Shown in pieces: positions 8,626 to 20,452 of a stretch of 64,000 nucleotides of DNA. Made by a program: the position numbers and the translations under genes. The stretch is from Nocardioides seonyuensis (GTDB lineage: Bacteria; Actinomycetota; Actinomycetes; Propionibacteriales; Nocardioidaceae). The stretch is taken from the NCBI RefSeq assembly GCF_004683965.1, contig NZ_CP038436.1:2914001-2978000 (forward strand), given 5' to 3'. Under the pieces are notes generated by a model. It was not told the DNA's origin and made no database searches. It saw only the letters and a list, made by a program, of their open reading frames with translations. Numbering within the stretch: the stretch's first letter is position 1; each line of letters starts with the position of its first letter.

Positions 8626-9446
8626 ACGACGTCGCGACTGCCGCGATCCGCGCGGAGGGCTTCACGCCTCCGGGCCCGGGCGACTTCAACCTGCCCCCCA
8701 TCGGCCCGGACAGGACGTTCGAGTTCCTGGGGCAGACGATGTATCTCGGCGTCACCAAGCCGATGATCCAGCTGGTCCTGTCGGCCGTCCTGATCTTCGC
8801 GTTCTTCCACTACGCCGCCAAGAAGCAGGCGATGGTGCCCGGCAAGCTCCAGTACGTCGGTGAGCAGGGCTACAACTTCGTGCGCAACTCGCTGGGTCGC
8901 GACATCCTCGGCAGCCACGACTTCATGCGCTTCGTCCCCTACCTCTTCGCGCTGTTCTTCTTCATCCTGCTCAACAACCTCTTCGCCTCGATCCCGTTCC
9001 TCCAGTTCCCGACGTTCTCCCGTTCGGGCATGGTCTACGGTCTCGCGCTGCTGAGCTGGATCATCTACAACGCGGTCGGCATCAAGAAGCACGGCTTCGG
9101 CGGCTACCTCAAGCTCCAGTCCGTCCCGGCCGGTGTCGGCGGGCCGATCCTGGCGCTGCTGATCCCGCTGGAGTTCCTCTCCAACATCATCGTCCGGCCG
9201 GTCACGCTGGCCCTTCGTCTGTTCGCCAACATGCTGGCGGGCCACCTCCTGCTCATCCTGTTCGCCCTGGGCGGCGAGTACCTCCTCCTCCACGGCGCCA
9301 CGTTGGTCAAGCCCGTCGGCATCCTGGCGTGGCTGCTCTTCATCGCCATCTCGTTCCTGGAGATCCTGATCCAGTTCCTGCAGGCCTACGTGTTCGTGCT
9401 GCTCAACGCGATGTACATCCAGAGCGCTCTCGCAGACGAGCACTGA
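8622..9446 (+). CDS. atpB: ATP synthase Fo subunit a
   Basis: A 274-residue integral membrane stator subunit that forms the proton half-channels beside the c-ring. The essential arginine lies in [15 protein letters not shown]. Other conserved parts are [14 protein letters not shown] and the C-terminal helix [21 protein letters not shown]. The GTG at 8622 overlaps the preceding stop and has AGGAG nearby; a longer upstream frame exists but lies inside the accessory gene. It is first of the eight structural subunits in the order a-c-b-delta-alpha-gamma-beta-epsilon. Confidence 0.97.
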   Translation: MNDVATAAIRAEGFTPPGPGDFNLPPIGPDRTFEFLGQTMYLGVTKPMIQLVLSAVLIFAFFHYAAKKQAMVPGKLQYVGEQGYNFVRNSLGRDILGSHDFMRFVPYLFALFFFILLNNLFASIPFLQFPTFSRSGMVYGLALLSWIIYNAVGIKKHGFGGYLKLQSVPAGVGGPILALLIPLEFLSNIIVRPVTLALRLFANMLAGHLLLILFALGGEYLLLHGATLVKPVGILAWLLFIAISFLEILIQFLQAYVFVLLNAMYIQSALADEH

Positions 9447-9520
9447 TCCACCCGCGGCCCCGGCCGCACCCCAGTTGTCCCACCAGCTACTCCGTAGCAC
9501 CAACCGAAAGGAAGATTGCC

Positions 9521-9739
9521 GTGGAAGGCACTCTCAACGGCTCGCTCAACATGATCGGCTACGGCCTGGCGGCCATCGGCCCCGGTATCGGTATCGGCCT
9601 GATCTTCGCGGCCTACATCTCCGGTGTCGCTCGCCAGCCCGAGGCGCAGGGTCGCCTGCAGTCGATCGCCATCCTGGGCTTCGCCCTCGCGGAGGCGCTC
9701 GCCATCATCGGCATCGCGCTCGCGTTCGTCCTCAACTGA
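9521..9739 (+). CDS. atpE: ATP synthase Fo subunit c
   Basis: A 72-residue hairpin proteolipid of the rotor ring. It has a glycine-rich first helix ([19 protein letters not shown]), the polar loop ARQPEA and a second helix carrying the ion-binding Glu58 in [12 protein letters not shown]. The GTG at 9521 follows GAAAGGAAG and gives the usual subunit c N-terminus; the frame upstream of it belongs to the end of atpB read out of phase. No extra sodium-specific signature is evident, so a proton ring is assumed. Confidence 0.97.
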   Translation: MEGTLNGSLNMIGYGLAAIGPGIGIGLIFAAYISGVARQPEAQGRLQSIAILGFALAEALAIIGIALAFVLN

Positions 9740-9759
9740 CCCTGGCTCACGCCGACTGA

Positions 9760-10334
<575 letters not shown>

Positions 10335-10335
<1 letters not shown>

Positions 10336-11150
10336 TGGCCCGCACCATGCGTGGAGCCTCCGCGGACGCCCTGGCTGACCTGACCAGCATCCTGGTCGGC
10401 AAGCTCGGGGGCGGCGCAGACGCGAGCCGCATCGGTGACGACCTGTTCACGGTGTCGTCGCTGCTGCGGTCCGAGGCGGCGCTCCGCCGGGTGGTGACCG
10501 ACGTGTCCGTGGACGCGCCGGCGAAGAAGAACCTCGTGACCGGGCTCCTCGCGGGCAAGGTCGACGAGGTCTCCCTCGACCTCGTCGGTGAGGCGGTGAG
10601 CCGTCGCTGGACGGTCTCTCGCGATCTCGCCGACGCGTTGGAGACCCTCAGCGAGGTCGCCGTCGTACGCTCGGCAGGCACCGAGTCGGGACGCCTGGCC
10701 GACGAGCTGTTCGCGTTCGGTCAGGCGGTCAACGACAATCCCGGGCTGCGCGACGCGCTCTCCGACCCCTCCCGGTCGGTCGAGGACAAGTCCGCCCTGG
10801 TGCGGGGACTCCTCGAGGGCAAGGCGCTGCCGGCGACGATCACCTTGGCCACGCAGTCCCTGGCCGGCACCTACCGCACGGTCGCCGCTGCGCTCGCGAC
10901 CTACCAGCAGGTGGCGGCCGAGGTGCACGGCGAGCGCGTGGCCACCGTGCGCGTCGCACACCCCCTGGCCGAGGCCGACCGCCAGCGCCTGGCCGACGCC
11001 CTGTCGCGCCAGTACGGCCGGCCGATCCAGCTCAACGTGGTGATCGACCCTGAGGTCATCGGCGGCCTCCGGGTGGAGATCGGTGACGACGTCATCGATG
11101 GCACAGTGGAGACCCGACTCGCCGACGCCCGCCGCAAGCTGGCCGGGTGA
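10335..11150 (+). CDS. atpH: ATP synthase F1 subunit delta
   Basis: A 271-residue delta (OSCP-like) subunit that links the stalk to the top of F1. It is longer than the roughly 180-residue E. coli subunit, as is usual for actinobacteria. The C-terminal part holds the conserved [19 protein letters not shown] and [21 protein letters not shown] segments typical of the family. An N-terminal helical stretch (about 1-110) contains [18 protein letters not shown]. It starts at the ATG overlapping the atpF stop. Confidence 0.95.
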
Positions 11151-11162
11151 CCAGCTCACGCT

Positions 11163-11189
11163 TTTCGAGCAGCCCATACTTTCGAGCAG
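11163..11189 (+). repeat. Direct repeat in the atpH-atpA gap
   Basis: TTTCGAGCAG occurs twice (11163-11172 and 11180-11189), 17 bp apart, in the 64-bp gap before atpA. This stretch is AT-richer than its surroundings and precedes a good ribosome site (GAGGAAGAGGAA). No function is known; it could affect local translation or mRNA processing. Confidence 0.5.
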
Positions 11190-11214
11190 TACAGATGAAC
11201 TTGAGGAAGAGGAA

Positions 11215-12858
11215 ATGACGGAGCTTTCGATTCGTCCGGACGAGATCCGGGACGCGCTGCAGCGTTTCGTGTCCGACTACAAGCCCGAGTCGGCCAGCAA
11301 GGAAGAGGTCGGCACGGTCGCGGAGGCTGCTGACGGCATCGCCCGCGTGAGCGGCCTGCCCTCGGTCATGGCCAACGAGCTGCTCGAGTTCGAGGACGGG
11401 ACGCTCGGTATCGCGCTCAACCTCGACACCCGTGAGGTCGGCGTCGTGGTGCTCGGTGACTTCGACAAGATCGAGGAGGGCCAGACCGTCCGTCGTACGG
11501 GCGAGATCCTCTCGGTCCCCGTCGGTGACGGCTACCTCGGTCGCGTGGTCGACCCGCTGGGCACCGCGATCGACGGCCTGGGCGAGATCACGCCCCTCGA
11601 GGGTCGCCGCGCGCTGGAGCTCCAGGCCCCCGGCGTGATGGTGCGCAAGTCGGTGCACGAGCCTCTGGCCACGGGCATCAAGGCGATCGACGCCCTGACC
11701 CCGATCGGCCGCGGCCAGCGCCAGCTGATCATCGGTGACCGCTCGACCGGCAAGACCACGATCGCGATCGACACGATCATCAACCAGAAGGCCAACTGGG
11801 AGTCCGGCGACCCCGACAAGCAGGTTCGCTGCATCTATGTCGCCATCGGTCAGAAGGGCTCGACCATCGCCGCCGTGCGCGGGGCGCTGGAAGAGGCCGG
11901 CGCCCTGGAGTACACCACGATCGTGGCCTCTCCCGCGTCCGACTCGGCCGGCTTCAAGTACCTCGCCCCCTACACCGGCTCGGCCATCGGCCAGCACTGG
12001 ATGTACGACGGCAAGCACGTCCTCATCGTCTTCGACGACCTGACCAAGCAGGCCGAGGCCTACCGCGCCGTGTCGCTGCTGCTGCGTCGTCCGCCGGGCC
12101 GTGAGGCCTACCCCGGCGACGTGTTCTACCTGCACAGCCGGTTGCTCGAGCGTTGCGCGAAGCTCTCCGACGAGATGGGCAAGGGCTCGATGACGGGTCT
12201 GCCGATCATCGAGACCAAGGCGAACGACGTCTCGGCGTTCATCCCGACCAACGTCATCTCGATCACCGACGGTCAGATCTTCCTGCAGTCCGACCTGTTC
12301 GCGGCCAACCAGCGCCCCGCCATCGACGTGGGTGTCTCGGTCTCGCGAGTCGGCGGCTCGGCGATGACCAAGGCGATGAAGGCGGTCACCGGCTCGCTGA
12401 AGGTCGACCTGGCGCAGTTCCGCGCCATGGAGGCGTTCGCGATGTTCGCCTCCGACCTGGACGCGGCCTCGCGTCAGCAGCTCGACCGGGGTCAGCGCCT
12501 GATGGCGCTGCTCAAGCAGCCCCAGTACTCCCCCTACCCGGTGGAGGAGATGACCGTCTCCCTCTGGACCGGGACCTCCGGTCGTCTCGACCGCGTCCCG
12601 ACCGACGACGTGCTGCGGTTCGAGAACGAGTTCCTCGACTACCTCCGTCGCAGCCACGAGGGCATCCTCGCCGGCATCCGCGAGTCGCTGAAGTTCGAGG
12701 ACTCCACCGAGGCCGAGCTCGCCAAGGCCTACGACTCCTTCCTCGACCAGTTCGAGACCTCTGACGGCCAGAGCATCAAGGCCGGCAAGGAGGAGCACGT
12801 CGCTCTCGAGGACGAGGACGTCGAGCAGGAGCAGATCGTCAAGCAGAAGCGGGGCTGA
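11215..12858 (+). CDS. atpA: ATP synthase F1 subunit alpha
   Basis: A 547-residue non-catalytic nucleotide-binding subunit of F1. The beta-barrel N-terminal domain is followed by the P-loop GDRSTGKT (174-181) and the [24 protein letters not shown] region. The signature [16 protein letters not shown] includes the arginine finger that completes the catalytic site on beta. The C-terminus carries an acidic/basic tail ([22 protein letters not shown] region), the kind of extension seen in actinobacterial alpha subunits, where it restrains ATP hydrolysis. The ATG at 11215 follows a strong GAGGAAGAGGAA ribosome site. Confidence 0.98.
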   Translation: MTELSIRPDEIRDALQRFVSDYKPESASKEEVGTVAEAADGIARVSGLPSVMANELLEFEDGTLGIALNLDTREVGVVVLGDFDKIEEGQTVRRTGEILSVPVGDGYLGRVVDPLGTAIDGLGEITPLEGRRALELQAPGVMVRKSVHEPLATGIKAIDALTPIGRGQRQLIIGDRSTGKTTIAIDTIINQKANWESGDPDKQVRCIYVAIGQKGSTIAAVRGALEEAGALEYTTIVASPASDSAGFKYLAPYTGSAIGQHWMYDGKHVLIVFDDLTKQAEAYRAVSLLLRRPPGREAYPGDVFYLHSRLLERCAKLSDEMGKGSMTGLPIIETKANDVSAFIPTNVISITDGQIFLQSDLFAANQRPAIDVGVSVSRVGGSAMTKAMKAVTGSLKVDLAQFRAMEAFAMFASDLDAASRQQLDRGQRLMALLKQPQYSPYPVEEMTVSLWTGTSGRLDRVPTDDVLRFENEFLDYLRRSHEGILAGIRESLKFEDSTEAELAKAYDSFLDQFETSDGQSIKAGKEEHVALEDEDVEQEQIVKQKRG

Positions 12859-12861
12859 CAC

Positions 12862-13794
12862 ATGGCTCTCTCGGTACGCGAGTACCGCGCGCGGATCAAG
12901 TCGACGGAGTCGATGAAGAAGATCACGCGTGCCATGGAGCTCATCGCCGCGTCCCGCATCATCAAGGCACAGCAGCGGGCCCAGGCGGCCGCGCCCTACG
13001 CGCGTGAGCTCACGCGGGCGGTCTCGGCCGTCGCCACCTTCTCCAACGTCGACCACGCGTTGACGGTGGAGCCGGAGAACCCCACGAAGGCGGCGATCCT
13101 CATCGTCACCTCCGACCGGGGACTCGCCGGCGCCTACTCCTCGAGCGTGCTCAAGGAGGCCGAGCGTCTCATCGAGAAGCTCAAGGGCGAGGGCAAGGAC
13201 GTCGACCTCTACATCTCCGGTCGCAAGGGCGAGGCCTACTTCAAGTTCCGCCAGCGCCCGATCGTGCAGGCGTGGACCGGCTTCTCCGACCAGCCGACCT
13301 ACGACGTCGCCCAGGACATCGGCGCCACGCTGATCTCCGCCTTCCTCAACGAGACCGGGGAGGCGCCCGAGCAGGACACCGCCCCTGGTGTCGACGAGGT
13401 CCACGTGATCTACACGCGGTTCCGCTCGATGCTCAGCCAGGAGCCCACCGCGGTGCGGCTGCTGCCCCTCGAGGTCGTGGAGGGCGAGGAGAAGCCGGCG
13501 GCCGAGGACGTGCTGCCGCTCTACGAGTTCGAGCCGTCGCCCAGCGACGTCCTGGACTCACTGCTGCCGCGCTACGTGCAGAGCCGGATCTTCTTCGCCC
13601 TGCTGCAGGCGGCCGCCTCCGAGCTGGCCGCTCGCCAGAAGGCGATGAAGGCTGCCACCGACAACGCCGACGAGCTCATCAAGAAGTACAAGCGCATCGC
13701 CAACCAGGCTCGCCAGGCTGGCATTACCCAGGAAATCAGCGAGATCGTCGGTGGCGTCAACGCCCTCGCCGACGCACAAGCCGGGAGTGAATGA
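12862..13794 (+). CDS. atpG: ATP synthase F1 subunit gamma
   Basis: A 310-residue central shaft subunit. The conserved N-terminal helix ([27 protein letters not shown]) and C-terminal helix ([37 protein letters not shown]) form the coiled coil inside the alpha-beta hexamer. A globular Rossmann-like middle contains [17 protein letters not shown]. It begins 3 bases after the atpA stop. Confidence 0.97.
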   Translation: MALSVREYRARIKSTESMKKITRAMELIAASRIIKAQQRAQAAAPYARELTRAVSAVATFSNVDHALTVEPENPTKAAILIVTSDRGLAGAYSSSVLKEAERLIEKLKGEGKDVDLYISGRKGEAYFKFRQRPIVQAWTGFSDQPTYDVAQDIGATLISAFLNETGEAPEQDTAPGVDEVHVIYTRFRSMLSQEPTAVRLLPLEVVEGEEKPAAEDVLPLYEFEPSPSDVLDSLLPRYVQSRIFFALLQAAASELAARQKAMKAATDNADELIKKYKRIANQARQAGITQEISEIVGGVNALADAQAGSE

Positions 13795-15254
<1,460 letters not shown>

Positions 15255-15255
<1 letters not shown>

Positions 15256-15650
15256 TGGCTGGCTCAACTCTCCACGTCGAGCTCGTCGCAGCCGACCGAC
15301 TCGTGTGGTCGGGCGAGGCGAAGATGGTGATCGCCCGCACGACCGAGGGTGACGTCGGGATCCTGCCGGGCCACGCCCCGGTCCTCTCCGTGATCATCGA
15401 GGGGGTCGTCGACGTGCAGACCGCCGAGGGCGAGACCTGGGTCGCAGCCGTCGACGCGGGCTTCCTGTCCGTGGCCAACAACCGGGTCTCGATCCTGTCC
15501 GAGTACGCCGAGATGTCGCACGAGATCGACCTCGAGAAGGCACGCCAGGACCTCGAGCGGGCCAAGTCCGCCGGCGAGAACGACGACGAGGCTGCCGAGG
15601 CTGTCCGCCGCGCCGAGGCCCGCATCCGGGCCGTGGAGCGGGCCTCCTGA
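15255..15650 (+). CDS. atpC: ATP synthase F1 subunit epsilon
   Basis: A 131-residue rotor subunit. The N-terminal beta-sandwich (about 3-85: LHVELVAADRLVWSG, TTEGDVGILPGHAPVLS) is followed by a C-terminal helical hairpin (about 90-131) that modulates ATP hydrolysis. The ATG at 15255 overlaps the atpD stop; an in-frame GTG at 15252 would add one residue and cannot be excluded. It is the last gene of the operon and is followed at once by a strong terminator. Confidence 0.95.
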
Positions 15651-15673
15651 GGGCCGATCAAGCCTGACGCTAG

Positions 15674-15712
15674 GGTGAGCGCACGGATCAGTCGATCCGT
15701 GCGCTCACCTTT
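15674..15712 (+). terminator. Intrinsic terminator closing the atp operon
   Basis: A perfect 16-bp inverted repeat (arms 15674-15689 and 15694-15709, beginning GGTGAGCGCACGG) with a 4-base AGTC loop is followed by TTT. It is one of the strongest hairpins in the window, 23 bp after the atpC stop. Confidence 0.9.
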
Positions 15713-15773
15713 GTGGTTCGCGGCCCCGCTCGTGTGGGTCTCGGCCGCCGTCGAAGCTTGTGGGAGGGTGTGA

Positions 15774-16217
15774 ATGCCGCTCTGGGCATGGGTGCTCGAC
15801 GCCGTCGGACTGCTGCTGCTCCTCGTCCTGCTCTACGGCCTGGCCCTCATCGTCCGCAGGCGCATCCTGGCCCGGCACGGCGGTACCTTCGAGCTCAGCT
15901 CGCGCGAGCGGAGCGACCGTCCGGGCCGTGGGTGGGCCCTGGGAGTCGGGCGCTACAGCGGCGACGACCTGGAGTGGTTCCGAATCTTCTCGCTGTCGCC
16001 GAAGCCCAAGCACGTGTGGCACCGCGACCACCTGGCCTACACGGGTCGACGACCGCCTGAGGGTGGCGAGCAGCTCTCGCTCTACGCCGGTCACGTGGTG
16101 GTCTCCTGCATGCACCGTGGGGTCCCCGTCGAGCTGGCGATGAGTCAGTCCTCGCTCACGGGCTTCCAGTCGTGGCTGGAGGCGGGTCCTCCGGGGACCG
16201 ACTGGAACCGGCGCTGA
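15774..16217 (+). CDS. DUF2550 membrane protein following the ATP synthase operon
   Basis: A 147-residue protein with one N-terminal transmembrane segment (LDAVGLLLLLVLLYGLALIV, about 8-27) and a soluble domain containing GRGWALGVGRYSGDDLEWFRIFS. This matches the DUF2550 family that follows atpC in mycobacteria and relatives. Function unknown; the conserved place next to ATP synthase is the only clue. Its 3' end overlaps the convergent macrodomain gene by 62 bp (16156-16217), so the two transcripts are antisense to each other there. Confidence 0.85.
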   Translation: MPLWAWVLDAVGLLLLLVLLYGLALIVRRRILARHGGTFELSSRERSDRPGRGWALGVGRYSGDDLEWFRIFSLSPKPKHVWHRDHLAYTGRRPPEGGEQLSLYAGHVVVSCMHRGVPVELAMSQSSLTGFQSWLEAGPPGTDWNRR

Positions 16218-16701
16218 GCTCGGCCTCGATGGCGGACTGGGTCGCCGCGTCGTAGGCCACCAGCCGGATGTCCTCCAGGGAGGTGGCGGCCGACATCACC
16301 GACTCCACGGCGACGGCGATCGCATCGGCGCGCGGCCATCGGTAGACCCCTGCGCTGATCAGGGGAAACGCGATGCTGCGAGCGCCCAGGTTCTCTGCGA
16401 CCTCCAGGGAGCGGCGGTAGCAGGAGACGAGCAACCCGCGGTCGGTCTCGCCCGCCCCGTAGTTCGGCCCGACCGTGTGGACCACCCAGCGTGCCGGCAT
16501 CTTCCCGGCGGTCGTCCACCCCGCGTCACCGGTGGCCAGGCCGTGGGGGAACCTCCGGACGCAGTCGGCGAGCACGGCCGGTCCGCCGGCCCTGTGGATC
16601 GCCCCGTCCACCCCGCCGCCTCCGCGCATGGCCCGGTTGGCGGCGTTGACCACCACGTCGACGTCGAGGGTGGTGATGTCGGCGTGCACGGCGGTGATCA
16701 C
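16156..16701 (-). CDS. Macrodomain protein (ADP-ribose-binding, possible deacetylase/hydrolase)
   Basis: A 181-residue single macrodomain. Signatures are DVVVNAANRAMRGGGGVDGAIHRAGG and a later PLISAGVYRWP loop, which together bind ADP-ribose. Related bacterial proteins remove O-acetyl-ADP-ribose or mono-ADP-ribose marks; which one applies here is not readable. The GTG at 16701 overlaps the stop of the acetyltransferase gene by GTGA, so the two are co-translated. A tail rich in Ser and Pro follows the domain. Confidence 0.88.
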   Translation of the reverse strand: MITAVHADITTLDVDVVVNAANRAMRGGGGVDGAIHRAGGPAVLADCVRRFPHGLATGDAGWTTAGKMPARWVVHTVGPNYGAGETDRGLLVSCYRRSLEVAENLGARSIAFPLISAGVYRWPRADAIAVAVESVMSAATSLEDIRLVAYDAATQSAIEAELSAGSSRSPEDPPPATTGSP

Positions 16702-17282
16702 GCGATCATCCGCCTCATCACCAGGCGCGGCATCTTGCTGGCGACGGCATCGGTCTGCCCGACCACCTCGAAGCCCTGCCGCTCGAACATCGCGCGGGTG
16801 CCGACGAAGGCCATGGTGAGGTCCATCCGACCCGCGGGGTCGACGGGATAGGTCTCCACGGCCGGGGCGCCGTGTGCGGCGGCGTGCGCCACCGCACCCT
16901 CGATGAGCTGCGCGGTCACTCCCTGCCTGCGGTGCCCCGACCGTACGACGACGCAGATGATGCTCCAGACGGGCAGGTCGTCCACCGGTCTGATGAGCTT
17001 GGAGGCCACCAGCCGCGGGATGTCGCTGCGCGGGGCGACGTGGCACCAGCCCACGGGGAGCTCGTCGCGATAGGTGATCACCCCGAAGCCACCCGGCCGC
17101 GCCGCCAGCGCGCGCGCAGCCGACTCGCGGCTGCCGTCACCGAGCTCGTCGATGTCCTTGGCCCGCAGGCGGTGCGAGAGGCACCAGCAGTGCGTGCTGC
17201 GACGGTTGGGGTTGATGACGTCGGCGAAGTCGTCGAAGCGCTCGGCCGTGACCGGTTGCGTCGTCCAGGCCTCGGAGGTCAT
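16698..17282 (-). CDS. GNAT-family N-acetyltransferase
   Basis: A 194-residue acetyltransferase fold. The acetyl-CoA-binding segment is VVVRSGHRRQGVTAQLIEGAVAHA (about 112-135), with a preceding WSIICV strand and a C-terminal MFERQGFEVVG typical of GNAT domains. An HCWCLSH cysteine-tryptophan cluster near residue 32 is a feature of one subgroup of small-molecule acetyltransferases. Substrate unknown. Pairing with a macrodomain that could handle acetylated ADP-ribose is suggestive. It is downstream of the cobalamin adenosyltransferase gene by 9 bp. Confidence 0.85.
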   Translation of the reverse strand: MTSEAWTTQPVTAERFDDFADVINPNRRSTHCWCLSHRLRAKDIDELGDGSRESAARALAARPGGFGVITYRDELPVGWCHVAPRSDIPRLVASKLIRPVDDLPVWSIICVVVRSGHRRQGVTAQLIEGAVAHAAAHGAPAVETYPVDPAGRMDLTMAFVGTRAMFERQGFEVVGQTDAVASKMPRLVMRRMIA

Positions 17283-17291
17283 GCCGCGTGA

Positions 17292-17864
17292 CTACCTCTC
17301 GCCGCCGGGCTTCCACAGCACGTCGCCATTCTCCCGGTTCGCGTGCCTGGCGAGGATGAAGAGCAGGTCGGAGAGTCGGTTGAGGTACTTGATCGCGAGC
17401 AGGTTCATGGTCTCCTCGTGCTCGGCCCAGGCGGCCCAGCCCGCCCGCTCGGCACGTCGTACGACGGTGCGCGCGACGTGCAGGTGGGCGGCACCGGGGG
17501 TGCCGCCGTTGAGGATGAACGAGCGCAGGTTGGGCAGCGTCTCGTTGTAGTGGTCGCACCATCCCTCCAGCCGGTCGACGTAGTCCTGCTCGATGCGCAG
17601 CGGGGGGAACTCGGGGTCTTGGACGACCGGGGTGCAGAAGTCGGCCCCCACGTCGAAGAGGTCGTTCTGGATCCGCGTGAGCACTGTTGCGACGTCCTCG
17701 TCGAGCCCGGCGTCGGCCAGGGCGACGCCGATGAAGGCGTTGGCCTCGTCGACCGTGGCGTAGGCCTCCAGCCGCAGGTCTGTCTTCGTGGTGGTGCTCA
17801 TGTCGCCGAGCCGGGTCTGACCGGCGTCGCCGGTCCGGGTGTAGATGCGGGTGAGGTTGACCAT
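17292..17864 (-). CDS. Cob(I)alamin adenosyltransferase, PduO type
   Basis: A 190-residue ATP:corrinoid adenosyltransferase that makes adenosylcobalamin, the cofactor of the mutase encoded nearby on the other strand. Signatures are YTRTGDAGQTRLGD (8-21, ATP-binding), the YATVDEANAFIG helix, and SFILNGGTPGAAHLHVARTVVRRAER, followed by YLNRLSDLLFILAR. The ATG at 17864 is chosen because it places MVNLTRIYTRTG at the N-terminus as in the family, although the frame stays open further upstream. Confidence 0.94.
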   Translation of the reverse strand: MVNLTRIYTRTGDAGQTRLGDMSTTTKTDLRLEAYATVDEANAFIGVALADAGLDEDVATVLTRIQNDLFDVGADFCTPVVQDPEFPPLRIEQDYVDRLEGWCDHYNETLPNLRSFILNGGTPGAAHLHVARTVVRRAERAGWAAWAEHEETMNLLAIKYLNRLSDLLFILARHANRENGDVLWKPGGER

Positions 17865-18019
17865 GCCGCCGAGGGTAGCGCTGCTGAGGCCGGGCTGGAC
17901 CAGTCCGGAAATCGCTGGCTGGAATGCAACCGAACCTGGTGGGATGACGTCGTAGTATGCGTGACGAGCGTCACTGAGCAGCGGGGGACGGCTGCCCACC
18001 AAGGCGGCGAGGAGATGAG

Positions 18020-18328
18020 ATGGACATCAGGAGCGAAGGCGCGATCCTGGTGCTGAGTGGCGCGTTCGACGTGCGCAGCACAGGCGAGGTCCGCAACGCC
18101 CTCTACGAGCAGCTCGCCGGATACGACTCCGACGTGGTCGTGGACATGTCCGAGGTCTCCACCGTCGACGCCACCGCGCTGCGTGTGCTGGCGGTGGCGA
18201 CGCGCTACGCCTGGCTCACCGGTCATCACCTCACGTTGCGCAACCCGAGCCCCAGCGTGCGTCGCATGCTCCACCTGTGTCGCATGGCCCACGCGGTCGA
18301 GGTCGAGCGGACCGCAGTCTCGGCGTGA
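18020..18328 (+). CDS. STAS-domain anti-sigma factor antagonist
   Basis: A 102-residue stand-alone STAS domain of the SpoIIAA/RsbV type. The core reads VVVDMSEVSTVDATALRVLAVA; the usual phospho-acceptor motif DSSG is DATA here, leaving a Thr at the modified position. Such proteins bind anti-sigma kinases and release sigma factors, switching by phosphorylation. No kinase or sigma gene adjoins it. RBS GAGGAG precedes the ATG. The 155-bp upstream gap contains a TAGTAT hexamer at 17953-17958 that may be its -10. Confidence 0.85.
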   Translation: MDIRSEGAILVLSGAFDVRSTGEVRNALYEQLAGYDSDVVVDMSEVSTVDATALRVLAVATRYAWLTGHHLTLRNPSPSVRRMLHLCRMAHAVEVERTAVSA

Positions 18329-18375
18329 GGGCTGCGTCACATGTCCAGCCGATGACGCCCCGGTGACCGTCGGCT

Positions 18376-18381
18376 TACGCT
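18376..18381 (+). promoter_or_regulatory. Leaderless-type -10 for ecm
   Basis: TACGCT (18376-18381) lies 7 bases before the ATG at 18389, the spacing expected when transcription starts at the initiation codon. ATGACG (18352-18357), 18 bp upstream, may act as the -35. There is no Shine-Dalgarno-like run. Confidence 0.55.
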
Positions 18382-18388
18382 GTCGCCC

Positions 18389-20430
18389 ATGACCGAACAG
18401 CGCCCCGAGACGGCTGAGCCCACCAAGGACAAGCCGACCAAGGACAAGCCGTGGGTGATGCGCACCTACGCCGGCCACTCCACGGCCGAGGCGTCCAACG
18501 CGCTCTACCGCACCAATCTCGCCAAGGGCCAGACCGGCCTCAGCGTGGCCTTCGACCTCCCGACGCAGACCGGCTACGACCCCGACAGTCCGCTGAGCCG
18601 CGGCGAGGTCGGCAAGGTCGGCGTCCCCGTGCCGCACCTGGGTGAGATGCGCAAGCTGTTCCACGACATCCCGCTCACCGGGATGAACACCTCCATGACG
18701 ATCAACGCCACGGCGATGTGGCTGCTCGCGATGTACCAGGTCGTGGCCGAGGAGCAGAACCCCGACCTCGAGCCGAGCGAGGTCGCCGGGCAGCTCGCCG
18801 GCACCACCCAGAACGACATCATCAAGGAGTACCTCTCCCGGGGACCTACGTGTTCCCCCCCGAGCACTCGCTCCGGCTGATCAGCGACATGATCGCCTAC
18901 ACCGTCCACGAGATCCCCAAGTGGAACCCCATCAACATCTGCAGCTACCACCTGCAGGAGGCAGGGGCCACCCCCGTCCAGGAGCTCGCCTACTCGCTGT
19001 GCACCGCCATCGCGGTCCTCGACCAGGTGAAGAGCTCGGGCAAGGTCTCCGAGGACGACTTCGAGAAGGTCGTCGGGCGCATCTCGTTCTTCGTCAACGC
19101 CGGGGTGCGCTTCATCGAGGAGACCTGCAAGATGCGGGCCTTCGTCCAGCTCTGGGACGAGATCACCCGTGAGCGCTACGGCGTGACCGACCCCAAGATG
19201 CGTCGCTTCCGCTACGGGGTGCAGGTCAACTCGCTCGGCCTCACCGAGGCCCAGCCCGAGAACAACGTGCAGCGCATCGTCCTGGAGATGCTCGGTGTGA
19301 CGCTCTCCAAGGACGCCCGCGCCCGCGCCGTGCAGCTGCCCGCCTGGAACGAGGCGCTCGGCCTGCCCCGCCCCTGGGACCAGCAGTGGTCGCTGCGCCT
19401 CCAGCAGGTGCTCGCCTTCGAGTCCGACCTGCTCGAGTACGACGACATCTTCGCCGGCAGCCACGTCGTCGAGGCCAAGGTCGCCGAGCTGGTCGAGGGT
19501 GCCAAGGCCGAGATCGACCGCGTGCAGGCCATGGGCGGTGCCATCGCCGCCGTCGAGTCGGGCTACATGAAGTCCAACCTCGTCTCCGCCCACGCCGCTC
19601 GCCGCGCTCGCATCGAGTCCGGCGAGGAGATCATCGTCGGCGTCAACAAGTACGACACCACCGAGCCGTCGCCGCTCACCTCGAACCTCGACGAGGCGAT
19701 CATGGCCGCGGACCCGCAGGCCGAGCAGTCGGCCCTGGAGTCGGTGCGCGCCTGGAAGGCGCAGCGTGACGAGGCCGAGGTGACTGCCGCGCTCGAGGCG
19801 CTGGCCGCCGACGCCAAGACCGACAAGAACCTCATGCACGCCACCCTTGCGGCGGCACGCGCGGGCGCCACCACGGGGGAGTGGGCCGGCACGCTGCGCG
19901 AGGTCTTCGGCGAGTTCCGGGCGCCCACGGGCGTCTCGGGTGCGGTCGGCGTCGCCGAGGCGGGCGCCGAGCTGACCACGGTCCGCGAGCGGGTCAAGGC
20001 CACCGGTGACGAGCTGGGCGGCGGGCGCCTGCGCGTGCTCGTCGGCAAGCCCGGCCTCGACGGCCACTCCAACGGCGCCGAGCAGGTCGCCGTACGCGCC
20101 CGCGACGCCGGCTTCGAGGTGATCTACCAGGGCATCCGGCTGACTCCCGAGCAGATCGTCGCGGCTGCGGTCGCCGAGGACGTCCACCTCGTGGGGCTCT
20201 CGATCCTGTCTGGCTCCCACATGGAGCTGGTGCCGGACGTGCTCGAGGGCCTGCGCGCAGCAGGCCTCGGTGACGTGCCCGTGATCGTGGGGGGCATCAT
20301 CCCCACCTCCGACGCCAAGGCGCTGCAGGAGCAGGGGGTGGCGGCCGTCTACACCCCCAAGGACTTCGGCCTCACCGAGATCATGGGCGGTTTCGTCGAC
20401 GTCATCCGCAAGGCCCACGGCCTGGACTGA
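18389..20430 (+). pseudogene. ecm: Ethylmalonyl-CoA mutase (B12-dependent), interrupted by a one-base frameshift
   Basis: Adenosylcobalamin-dependent mutase of the ethylmalonyl-CoA pathway, which isomerises (2R)-ethylmalonyl-CoA to methylsuccinyl-CoA. The N-terminal part (RTYAGHSTAEASNALYR, LSVAFDLPTQTGYD, TQNDIIKEYLSRG) is in frame 18389-about 18843. From about 18844 the protein continues in the +1-shifted frame (TYVFPPEHSLRLISDMIAY) to 20430. The DNA reads CGGGGACCTAC where the family needs CGGGGCACCTAC, so one C is missing near 18844. The C-terminal B12 domain is intact (KPGLDGHSNGAEQ). Restored length is about 680 residues, normal for the family. I prefer ethylmalonyl-CoA mutase over methylmalonyl-CoA mutase because of overall resemblance to Ecm and the ccr gene in the same window. 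It may be a sequencing error rather than a dead gene. Confidence 0.88.
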
Positions 20431-20452
20431 GCGCGCAGGCACTACGGCTGCG

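Noticed and set aside
17865..18019. Cobalamin riboswitch near the adenosyltransferase or mutase genes
   Set aside because: No B12-box-like sequence or room for the conserved core is seen here or before ecm, ccr or mce.
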